DNA from: Candidatus Helarchaeota archaeon
Lineage (GTDB): Archaea > Asgardarchaeota > Lokiarchaeia > Helarchaeales > JABXJV01
Reading direction: 5' to 3'
NCBI GenBank assembly: GCA_013375355.1
Contig: JABXJV010000145.1
Coordinates: 1-21,737, forward strand
Length of the DNA: 21,737 nt
Each line of letters opens with the position of its first letter. Position 1 is the stretch's first letter. A program made the position numbers and the translations under genes. The notes under the pieces were generated by a model, which saw only the letters and a list, made by a program, of their open reading frames with translations, made no database searches and was not told the DNA's origin. Positions 13,328 to 20,460 of the stretch are shown piece after piece.

Positions 13328-13350
13328 ATTTAATGTATAATATTCTTTAA

Positions 13351-14967
13351 ATGAGGACTATGAAAACACAAGGGGTTATGATTCTAATAATTTTCATATC
13401 TTTGGTCTCAATAATTATATTATTACGAAGACCAGTTGAATATTCAGACTTTTTGAGAATACATGAGAAGCAAAACATTCAAATTAAATCAACTAATTAT
13501 AATTATGCTAATTATAATGACCCATACTTAGACCGCCAGTGGGGATATTTTACTGTAGGAGCGAACTTGGCTCATGCTAATGATGTCAATGGAACCAATA
13601 AGTTGAGCCCTAGTAACCCAATTGTAGTAGCAGTTATTGATTCAGGGGTAGATTATACTCATCCTGATTTGGCAAATAATTATCTTCATGGAGGATATGA
13701 TTTCATAAATAATGATAATGATCCGATGGATGATAATGGTCACGGAACACATTGCGCAGGTATTATAGCAGCAGAAGCTAATAATAGTATAGGAATCTCT
13801 GGTATAGCTCCTTGTGCGAAAATTATAGCATATAAAGTAATTGATGCTAGTGGTTATGCATATATAGATGATTTTACGCGAGATCTTTCTCTTGCATTTC
13901 ATCATATTTTAACATACCATCATCCTGCTATTAATGGAACTCATGGCGTCGATGTCATAAGTATGTCTCTTGGGGCTCTTTGGTTATCCTCAATATATGA
14001 AACTAGTCTGATTAATAATATATCAGCGGCTGTAACTGCAGGAATAACTGTTTTAGCGGCAGCAGGAAACTATGGGGATTATTTGCCAGGTTGGGTATTA
14101 TATCCAGCAGCATATAGTGATGTAATAGCAATTTCAGCAACTGATATATTTCAAGGACGAGCATCTTATTCAAGTTATGGTAGCGAAGTAGAATATGCTG
14201 CTCCGGGTGGTGACTTTGAAGAAGGATTTTTATTTTACCCTTTAGATGTGGGAATATTATCTACATATCCAGGAAATAAATATAAATTAATGTCAGGAAC
14301 TTCTATGGCTGCTCCTATGGCTGCTGGAATAGTAGCACTTTTATTGGGAAATGGGACTTCCCCCTCAAGTATAAAGAACGAATTAACTGCCAGAGCTAAA
14401 CCTTTAGGATCTCCAATACCAAATGACTACTTTGGGTATGGCTTGTGTCGTATATGTCCTAATAATTGGGATTATAATGCATGGTTTGATAAATATTATG
14501 GTGAGAGTATATTTCTACAACAAATTTCTTTCTTATTATTTTTATTTGGGGATATGATATTACCACAACCATCAATCAACCCTATAATAATCATTGCTAT
14601 TGCCTGTAGTATAGCAGTGGGAATAATTTTACCATTATATCTATATAATAGATTTAAAGTTAAAGAAGAACAAAAATCATTTGAAACACCTGTAAAAAGA
14701 ATTGAGATTCCCCATAAACTGGAAAAAAAATATGAAAAAGACGATATGATTCGAGAAATTAAAATTAAAATACAAAATTTGAAGAACAAATATAAAAATC
14801 TTCAGTATAAATTAAAAAATTACAATTTATTAAAAGAAAATGGTAATATTTCTTATATCGCTTTTTTAGTATATAAACATGAAATTGAAACTGAATTAAC
14901 ATATCTAAAAAAGCAAATTACAGATTTAAACCTATTCTGTAAAAATCTTCGAAACAAAGTGAAATGA
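13351..14967 (+). CDS. Membrane-anchored subtilisin-like serine protease (S8) with cytosolic coiled coil
   Basis: This is a subtilase with the full catalytic set: D97 (AVIDSGVDYTHPDL), H131 (NGHGTHCAG), oxyanion N240 (AAAGN) and S318 (SGTSMAAPMAAG). An N-terminal hydrophobic segment (about 9-25) is a signal peptide or anchor. DRQWGYFTVGANLAHA (61-76) looks like the mature start of a subtilase, so only about 35 residues separate it from the anchor and no I9-type propeptide is visible. After the protease domain comes a second transmembrane helix (about 411-432), then a lysine-rich region and coiled coil (about 455-538, DMIREIKIKIQNLKNKYKNL and on). The catalytic domain should be outside and the coiled coil inside the cell. 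No substrate is predicted. Gene debris flanks it on both sides. Confidence 0.95.
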   Translation: MRTMKTQGVMILIIFISLVSIIILLRRPVEYSDFLRIHEKQNIQIKSTNYNYANYNDPYLDRQWGYFTVGANLAHANDVNGTNKLSPSNPIVVAVIDSGVDYTHPDLANNYLHGGYDFINNDNDPMDDNGHGTHCAGIIAAEANNSIGISGIAPCAKIIAYKVIDASGYAYIDDFTRDLSLAFHHILTYHHPAINGTHGVDVISMSLGALWLSSIYETSLINNISAAVTAGITVLAAAGNYGDYLPGWVLYPAAYSDVIAISATDIFQGRASYSSYGSEVEYAAPGGDFEEGFLFYPLDVGILSTYPGNKYKLMSGTSMAAPMAAGIVALLLGNGTSPSSIKNELTARAKPLGSPIPNDYFGYGLCRICPNNWDYNAWFDKYYGESIFLQQISFLLFLFGDMILPQPSINPIIIIAIACSIAVGIILPLYLYNRFKVKEEQKSFETPVKRIEIPHKLEKKYEKDDMIREIKIKIQNLKNKYKNLQYKLKNYNLLKENGNISYIAFLVYKHEIETELTYLKKQITDLNLFCKNLRNKVK

Positions 14968-15034
14968 ACCCATTATTAATCGCTTCTAGCTTTTTCGACT
15001 TTCATAATTTTTCTAATTTTGGAATGCAGATGAT

Positions 15035-15101
15035 TAATAAATATAATGCACCTTTAACTAAATACATAAATTGCATAATATTATCTGCGTAAATTACGCC
15101 A
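15035..15101 (-). pseudogene. Fragment of an ADP-forming acyl-CoA synthetase alpha gene
   Basis: These 67 bases match 21073-21139, inside the acyl-CoA synthetase gene at the right end of the window, at 61 of 67 positions with no gap and in the same orientation. The minus strand reads GVIYADNIMQFMYLVKGALY, the counterpart of GVIYADNIMEFLYLVKGALY. Four of the six base changes are silent, so the source was probably a second functional copy. Both sides lose similarity quickly and no start or active site remains. It ends 18 bases before the tautomerase stop. Confidence 0.8.
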
Positions 15102-15118
15102 CGCTGATGAATAGTTGT

Positions 15119-15313
15119 TTATTTCTTAATCCTATCTAAAATCAACTCTCCACCAACACCAACATTTTCAGGTCTATTTTCTTTAATTAAAACAGTAAAT
15201 ACACCTCGTGGTAATTTATAAGCTTTTTCAAGGGCATCAGTTATTTCTTTTACCAAAATTCTTTTTATTTCCACATCTTTAATTGGTGGTCCTTGGATAT
15301 TTGCACTTGGCAT
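15119..15313 (-). CDS. 4-oxalocrotonate tautomerase family protein
   Basis: At 64 residues this is a standard small tautomerase. After removal of Met, P2 would be the catalytic amino-terminal proline (MPSANIQGPP), and the end has the family's GVGGEL segment (residues 52-57, in VGVGGELILDR). The middle alpha helix (VEIKRILVKEITDALEKAYKLP) and the VFTVLIKEN strand fit. Such enzymes shift keto-enol double bonds or dehalogenate; the substrate here is unknown. The start is well supported: AGGAGG (15321-15326) lies seven bases before the ATG, with a TTTATAT-type TATA box further upstream (15341-15347). A truncated paralogue is at 13182-13265. Confidence 0.92.
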   Translation of the reverse strand: MPSANIQGPPIKDVEIKRILVKEITDALEKAYKLPRGVFTVLIKENRPENVGVGGELILDRIKK

Positions 15314-15424
15314 TATTAAACCTCCTTTTTTTAATTAATTATATAAACTATTAATTACTTTTTAATTAAAAATAAGAGTTACATGTATATAAAAATCCAT
15401 TTTGAAATAATTAAATAAGATATT

Positions 15425-15591
15425 AGAGGAATCTTGCAGATTTTTTGGGCATATTTGTCCCGTTTATTTTGTACATGAAAATTTTCCAGATACCACAGTG
15501 CTTAGAGAGCCCAAAGAGTATATACCAGCTTTTTATTACCCACCTTTCTAATCTTAATTATATTTAAAATATTCAAAATGTATTATAATTT
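15425..15591. other. Spacer with a GC-richer patch and the radical SAM promoter
   Basis: About 15425-15540 has 42 G or C in 120 bases (15421-15540), above the surrounding spacers, with only short open frames in any direction and no recognised protein or stable RNA fold. It may be gene debris or an unrecognised RNA. TTTAAAAT at 15563-15570 lies about 26 bases before the ATG at 15592, so the radical SAM gene is probably transcribed as a leaderless message. Confidence 0.35.
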
Positions 15592-16671
15592 ATGAAAAAA
15601 CAAAAATTGACATCTAGGAAGAGTTTAACAGCAAAGCAAATTAAAAGAATTAAAGAGCAGAAAATTTTAGAATTAATTGAACCCGCAAAAAGAGCAAAAC
15701 AGCTTGGAGATAGGCCATTTATTTTTCATTTTCTTACGACTCTTAAATGTAATGCCAATTGCGAGACTTGTTTATGGAAAGATAATAAAATATCGAATGA
15801 ATTAACTTTTGATGAGATTAAACGCATTTACAAAGAGGCAGAAGAAGAAGGATTCAAAATTACACTTCTTTGGGGTGGAGAGCCTTTGGTTCGAAAAGAT
15901 ATCACAGATATTATAAAGTTCGCTAGATATGAAGCTAATTTTCCATTTGTTGGGATGGTTACTAATGGTTGGTTTCTTCCAAAACGAATTCATGAATTTG
16001 GAGAAGAACTTGACTTAATTCTTATGAGCTTAGATTCACCAAAGAAAGAAGAACATGATAAAATTAGGGGAGTAAAAGGATTATATGACAGAATCATGAA
16101 ATCCGTGGAAATTATTAAGGAACAATATCCTATTATTTCATTACAATTCAGTTTTTCTATTAGCAAATTCAATTATCATCGTATTGATGAAATGATAGAA
16201 CTTGCAGATAAATTAGATATACCTGTAGCTTTTAATGCGATAAACACACTTCGTCATTATTCGACTGGTATTGTTGATGAAAAAGGAGAACTTTCTGTTA
16301 CAGATGAAGAAATTAGTGATGCATTTTCTAGAATCTTAAAAGCTAAGCAAGATGGCTCAAATATATTAAATTCCGAAATGTATTTGAAACATTTCATAGG
16401 AGGAAAGAAAACATATCGATGTCATGCAAGAAAATGTTTCATGTATGTAGATTCTCTTGGAAATATCGAAGATTGTTTACAATTAGATAAACCGATTGCA
16501 AATTTGAGGGAAATGTCACTGAAAGACGCGATGAACCTACCCAGATTTAAACAATATATTAAAGATGCTGAGAATTGTTGGACATGTAATTCACCTACAA
16601 TGATTGATACTAGTTATATTTGGGATGATTTTAGTTTAATGGTAAAATCAGGCGGAATATCTTTTGGTTAA
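15592..16671 (+). CDS. Radical SAM protein with C-terminal SPASM-like cysteines
   Basis: The SAM-cleaving cluster motif is C53-x3-C57-x2-C60 (LKCNANCETCLWK), followed by the GGE motif (LLWGGEPLVRKD), MVTNGWFLP and LMSLDSPKKEEHDKIRG, all standard. A second cysteine group near the C-terminus, C277, C282, C295, C329 and C332 (including ENCWTC), suggests an auxiliary iron-sulfur cluster of the SPASM/twitch type. There is a basic N-terminal lead (about 1-40). The reaction is not predictable from sequence. A geranylgeranyl-reductase-like flavoprotein begins 30 bases downstream, so modification of an isoprenoid lipid or quinone is a reasonable guess but only that. Hopanoid-type radical SAM proteins share part of the pattern. 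Confidence 0.9.
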   Translation: MKKQKLTSRKSLTAKQIKRIKEQKILELIEPAKRAKQLGDRPFIFHFLTTLKCNANCETCLWKDNKISNELTFDEIKRIYKEAEEEGFKITLLWGGEPLVRKDITDIIKFARYEANFPFVGMVTNGWFLPKRIHEFGEELDLILMSLDSPKKEEHDKIRGVKGLYDRIMKSVEIIKEQYPIISLQFSFSISKFNYHRIDEMIELADKLDIPVAFNAINTLRHYSTGIVDEKGELSVTDEEISDAFSRILKAKQDGSNILNSEMYLKHFIGGKKTYRCHARKCFMYVDSLGNIEDCLQLDKPIANLREMSLKDAMNLPRFKQYIKDAENCWTCNSPTMIDTSYIWDDFSLMVKSGGISFG

Positions 16672-16701
16672 CAAATATTTTCGCCATTTGTTGATATAAT
16701 T

Positions 16702-17871
16702 ATGAAAAAAAAATATGATATTATCATTGTGGGTGCAGGACCGGCAGGATTGGCAGCTGCCATCTCTGCTAAGAAAGATACCAAACTAAATATTTTAGTA
16801 CTTGAAAAACAAATTAGACCAGGGAATAGAATTAGGGGTGAAACTTTAAGATATGATAAATCCCTCGAGGAAAATGTTTTTTATCCTGGTTTTTTTGATA
16901 AAATAACTGTTAATAAGACAAATAAATACAGGTTTTATAGTGCTTCCACTAAAAAAAATATTGAATTAGAGGCATTAAATGAGCGTCATATGATAAAATG
17001 GCATGATTTAATAGATGCACTGATTAAAAAAGCTATTGAAGATGGAATAGAAATACAAGCGAATCATGAAGTCACAGACCTCTTATTTGAAGGGGATAAA
17101 TATAGTGGAATTAAAGTTTTTGATGGTTTTAAGAATTTACAAGTAAAATCCGACCTAATTATTCTAGCAGATGGATGTGAGAATTCACTAATCAATAAAT
17201 ACGGTTTCCAAACACCGAAAGAGAATTACCCAATCTTAAAAATCATTGCTGAAAATGTTAGCATAAAAGAAAATGTAATTGAATTGTTTTTTTCTACTGG
17301 CAAAGATATTCCTCCTGGTATTTTATCAGTTTTTCCAAGATCAAGATCTTCAGCTGAAGCTAATTATGTTCAATTTGCAGATTTGAAAATAAAAGATCTT
17401 TTGTTTTGGTGGGAGAGACTTAAATCAGAAACACCTATTTTTTCAGATTATTTTAAAAACTCGAGTATCCTCTATTTTGACGTTACTAAATTACCATTTG
17501 GTGGACCTACAAAAGAAGTTTTGATTCCTAAACCTCGTATTTTTATGGCAGGAGATAATGCTGGTCATGTTCAAGCTACGAGCGGAGCTGGGCTAGTTAC
17601 CACAATGAGTATGGGTCATGAGATTGGAAAAATTGCTTCTGAAATTTATAATTCTGGAGAAATAGATTCTTACTTTTCAGCAGATGCCAAAAAACAAATA
17701 ATGAAAAAAATCAAGAAAACTAATATTTATCGTAATTTAAAAGATACCGCTAATTTAGCCATCGATATTAGAAGAGCTTTTTTTAAAACTTTAGTAACTC
17801 CTGAAAAAATTGATGAAAAATGGGATTCTTTGATAGCTCCTTCTTTTAAAGGTGCTCTTAAATATATCTAA
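16702..17871 (+). CDS. FAD-dependent reductase, geranylgeranyl reductase family
   Basis: The N-terminus holds the FAD Rossmann motif (DIIIVGAGPAGLAAAIS, G11-x-G13-x-x-G16) and a distant second FAD segment, IFMAGDNAGHVQATSGAGLV, places it with the geranylgeranyl reductase/hydroxylase group of flavoproteins. In archaea these enzymes saturate the isoprenoid chains of membrane lipids or related polyprenyl compounds. The length of 389 residues is normal. The ILADGCENSLINKYGF stretch and the basic C-terminal region are consistent. The upstream radical SAM gene lies 30 bases away on the same strand and probably shares its transcript. A paralogue with a different polyprenyl substrate is an alternative. 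Confidence 0.88.
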   Translation: MKKKYDIIIVGAGPAGLAAAISAKKDTKLNILVLEKQIRPGNRIRGETLRYDKSLEENVFYPGFFDKITVNKTNKYRFYSASTKKNIELEALNERHMIKWHDLIDALIKKAIEDGIEIQANHEVTDLLFEGDKYSGIKVFDGFKNLQVKSDLIILADGCENSLINKYGFQTPKENYPILKIIAENVSIKENVIELFFSTGKDIPPGILSVFPRSRSSAEANYVQFADLKIKDLLFWWERLKSETPIFSDYFKNSSILYFDVTKLPFGGPTKEVLIPKPRIFMAGDNAGHVQATSGAGLVTTMSMGHEIGKIASEIYNSGEIDSYFSADAKKQIMKKIKKTNIYRNLKDTANLAIDIRRAFFKTLVTPEKIDEKWDSLIAPSFKGALKYI

Positions 17872-17931
17872 AATTTTCTCATTAATAATCATTTTTTAAA
17901 TAATTTAATGTAGTATTAAAATAAAAGAAAT

Positions 17932-19068
17932 TCATAATTTGTAAGTTTTACCAGTTTGGATCATTGCTTTGAGATTTTCCATTTTAACAGCTTCAGGTAT
18001 CTCACAACCCGAAGATAAAATGTAGCCCCCATTTCCGCCAATTTCATTGATAAGTTTCTTACAATAAGCTTCTACCTCTGCAGGTGTTCCGACGGATAAT
18101 AATGCAGCCTGTACATCACCAGCTAGGCATAAATGATCATTAAGTATCTTTTTTGCATGAAAGATGTTGCTTGTACCATCAAGAGCAAGAACTGCTGAAC
18201 CTCGAGGTAATTTCTTGAAATATTTAAAATTTCCATCCCAGCTAGTATCTAAATGGAACCAAGTGACGATTTCTTTATCCCAAAAGGCGTTCACTATTTG
18301 TTCAGTGTAAGGCCACCAGTATTTTTCGAAAATTTTTGGGGAGAAAAATGTGGTACTTGCTCGTTCTTCCGCAATGAATGCAATCTTTGTGTTGAACGCT
18401 GCGCAGCCGTTGATCGTATTTCTTATAAACTCTTCTGTCATTACCTGCATAGCCGTTGCTGCCTTTTCGGGGTTATAATATATATCTTCCATAAATTTGA
18501 TCATCGATCGACCAGTGGAGAGCCTGAAGAAGGGATGGAGAACGAAACTATGAGGAGGGTACAGTGATTCCATACCTCGATCCCCCCATTCTTTCTTTGC
18601 CTTTATAAGAGCAGGCATTGCAGCGCCTAATGCCTTGTTCAATTCTTTTTTTGTAATGTCCACAAGGCGAAAGATATAATCTTCGAGCATGAATTTGTGC
18701 CAACCTATATCAATGATGGTATCGTAATCTTCGGGTTTAATATACTCTTTTTCATCCACTTGATGTTGGTAATTATCGGGCAATTCCAGACCTGGGAATA
18801 ATAACTTGGTCCCAAGTGACAATGTTATTGCAGCTTTAGCTGCCTTTAATCCATCAAACCAAACACTGCCCATATCCATATCCCAACCCCCAACTTCATT
18901 AAATACCTTCATAATCGCATGATATCCGTTATCACCTTTATAAAAATCAACCGTGGATATGTTATTAAGTCGGGCAATAGGTGCTGCAGTACATAAGATG
19001 GCAATCGGAACACGATCTGGTTTTTCCAGGGAGATTGCGGTCCAGACTCTTTCTTTTGAACTCATCAT
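17932..19068 (-). CDS. UroD-family corrinoid methyltransferase (MtaA/MtbA-like)
   Basis: This belongs to the uroporphyrinogen-decarboxylase-like family used in corrinoid-dependent methyl transfer, not in haem synthesis. The opening SKERVWTAISLEKPDRVPIA is typical. Zinc ligands of MtaA-type proteins lie in an H-x-C motif and a later Cys; counted from an ATG at 19086, this protein has H278 and C361 (YILSSGCEIPE), but the H-x-C cysteine is D280 (WFHLDTSWDG). The methyl donor is unknown. Start: ATG 19068 follows GAAGGA at good spacing; the ATG at 19086 is in frame but has its purines too close. The corrinoid protein gene ends 28 bases upstream, so they form an operon. The pair is GC-richer than its neighbours. 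Confidence 0.9.
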   Translation of the reverse strand: MMSSKERVWTAISLEKPDRVPIAILCTAAPIARLNNISTVDFYKGDNGYHAIMKVFNEVGGWDMDMGSVWFDGLKAAKAAITLSLGTKLLFPGLELPDNYQHQVDEKEYIKPEDYDTIIDIGWHKFMLEDYIFRLVDITKKELNKALGAAMPALIKAKKEWGDRGMESLYPPHSFVLHPFFRLSTGRSMIKFMEDIYYNPEKAATAMQVMTEEFIRNTINGCAAFNTKIAFIAEERASTTFFSPKIFEKYWWPYTEQIVNAFWDKEIVTWFHLDTSWDGNFKYFKKLPRGSAVLALDGTSNIFHAKKILNDHLCLAGDVQAALLSVGTPAEVEAYCKKLINEIGGNGGYILSSGCEIPEAVKMENLKAMIQTGKTYKL

Positions 19069-19096
19069 TTCTTCCTTCACTTTCATCCCTCATCTT

Positions 19097-19750
19097 TCAT
19101 CCTGATGCTATAGGTATCTTCCTTTCTTTTATCATTTTGATACAATATTCCACACCTTCCATTGCATCCAAGGTTTGGAAATCAGCTCCAATATAATCCT
19201 TCACTCCAGGAGTCGTCACCCCTCCCCCGAGCATTAACTTGAATTGATTTCTAATGCCAGCCTCTTCGAATAGTTTTACTGTCTGTTTCATAGACTCAAA
19301 TGCGGTGGTGATAAGCGCCGAAAAACCAACAAAATCGGGTTTAATTTTTTTAACTTGCTCTAATACCTTATCTGGATCCGCATCTACTCCAAGATTGTGC
19401 ACCTCAAAACCTCTAGCACCAAGCAAGATGGCCAAAATGTTCTTACCCAAGTCATGGATATCGCCTTTTAATGTAGCTAATACGACCTTGCCCAGTGGCT
19501 CGGATTGACGAGTCTTAGCCATATGTGGCTCAAGGATTTCTAATACTTTCTTAAAAAGCTCACCAGAAAGTATTAGCTCGGCCAGATAATATTCACGTTT
19601 CTGGTATAAATCACCAACTTTAGTTACGCCCTTACGACATTCATCTAGGATCTGAATTGGATCTTCACCTTTTTCAACTCTACTTTTGACTGCATCAAGG
19701 ACTTCGTCCTTTTTTAGTGCTTCAAACGCTTTACTTAAATCTCCACTCAT
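19097..19750 (-). CDS. Corrinoid (cobalamin-binding) methyltransferase protein, MtaC/MtbC-like
   Basis: This is a methyl-carrying corrinoid protein. The N-terminal four-helix cap domain (about 1-85) ends with EYYLAELILSGELFKKVLEIL, and the Rossmann B12 domain has the base-off ligand motif D97-x-H99-x-x-G102 (KGDIHDLGKN), GFSALITTAFESM and LMLGGGVTTPG. The length of 217 residues is normal for MtaC, MtbC or MttC. It receives a methyl group from a substrate-specific methyltransferase and passes it on; the neighbouring UroD-family protein is the likely partner. No methylamine or methanol substrate subunit is in the window, so the donor is open. AAGGTG lies upstream of the ATG at 19750. Confidence 0.95.
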   Translation of the reverse strand: MSGDLSKAFEALKKDEVLDAVKSRVEKGEDPIQILDECRKGVTKVGDLYQKREYYLAELILSGELFKKVLEILEPHMAKTRQSEPLGKVVLATLKGDIHDLGKNILAILLGARGFEVHNLGVDADPDKVLEQVKKIKPDFVGFSALITTAFESMKQTVKLFEEAGIRNQFKLMLGGGVTTPGVKDYIGADFQTLDAMEGVEYCIKMIKERKIPIASG

Positions 19751-19863
19751 ATAAACACCTTAATAGATTGTATAATTTTTTTATTTTTTAGATAATGGAA
19801 AATATATCTTATCATCAACAAATAAATTATGCTTGCATTTAAAAGTTATTAACATGCAAAATC

Positions 19864-20406
19864 TTATGTAATATCGTCTTCATTAGAGATCTCTATTATC
19901 ATAGCACACCCTTTCTCCTTAAATTCAGCGGAGAGTTTAAAAGGCGTAATTTTTGTAAAAGTCTGAAATGTTGGGATACAATTAAATTCACAAAAAGCAT
20001 TATTAGGAATTTGATCTTTAACTTTATATCTCTTTATTCCACGACGGAAAAGTCGTTTGCTAACACATTTATCAACGTGAATAATTACTCTATCCTTCTT
20101 ATAATCAATTCCAGTAATAGATTTTAGTGGAATCATATATTGCGCGTTTTTTATAAGTTGATCAACAAAAATATCAAAGAATTTGCTTTTACTTATTTTA
20201 TTGAATATTTTTACTGTAATTTTTACCCCCTTTCCTACTCTAACATTAAAATTTAATTCGTTCTTTGCGTCATAATATTTTTTAATTGCCCCCATCCCTT
20301 CATCTTCGGAATTATCTAAAAGAAATTTCATCATAATTACATTATTTTCAATTAAATTTTCTAAAGTCACATTATATTTATGTTTATCTGACCATTCTTT
20401 TGGCAT
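19864..20406 (-). CDS. Unrecognised 180-residue cytoplasmic protein
   Basis: I do not recognise a family with confidence. No signal peptide or membrane segment is seen. An N-terminal amphipathic helix (YNVTLENLIENNVIMMKFLL), a central alpha/beta part (FNVRVGKGVKITVKIFNK) and a C-terminal stretch NAFCEFNCIPTFQTF followed by EFKEKGCAMIIEISNED can be described. The C-x3-C pair and the later G-C-x-M-x-I ending recall the DUF6125/ATC-hydrolase-like proteins, in which similarly placed cysteines recur near the C-terminus, but this is a loose resemblance. It lies between the corrinoid operon and the acyl-CoA synthetase gene, on the same strand as both. ATG at 20406 gives a protein-like start (MPKEWSDKHKY). 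Confidence 0.75.
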   Translation of the reverse strand: MPKEWSDKHKYNVTLENLIENNVIMMKFLLDNSEDEGMGAIKKYYDAKNELNFNVRVGKGVKITVKIFNKISKSKFFDIFVDQLIKNAQYMIPLKSITGIDYKKDRVIIHVDKCVSKRLFRRGIKRYKVKDQIPNNAFCEFNCIPTFQTFTKITPFKLSAEFKEKGCAMIIEISNEDDIT

Positions 20407-20460
20407 TTAATAAACACTCCGTATTTTACTCAATACTATGTAACTAAGGTCCTATTGTAA

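Larger units (their letters stand above)
13000..13350. other. Intergenic stretch with operator, gene fossil and promoter
   Basis: This stretch separates the six-TM protein gene from the protease gene, which are divergent. It holds the palindrome at 13067-13083, a tautomerase fragment at 13182-13265, and the TATA box of the protease gene at 13318-13327. No intact gene is seen. Confidence 0.6.

Noticed and set aside
17905..17934. UGA at the end of the methyltransferase gene as a further Sec codon
   Set aside because: Only eight low-complexity codons follow before TAA, and no SECIS-like fold is seen.
19833..19859. TTGCAT-N15-ATGCAA inverted repeat as a third operator copy
   Set aside because: Half-sites are similar but the spacing is 15 instead of 5, so it does not have the architecture shared by the other two; chance in AT-rich DNA is likely.
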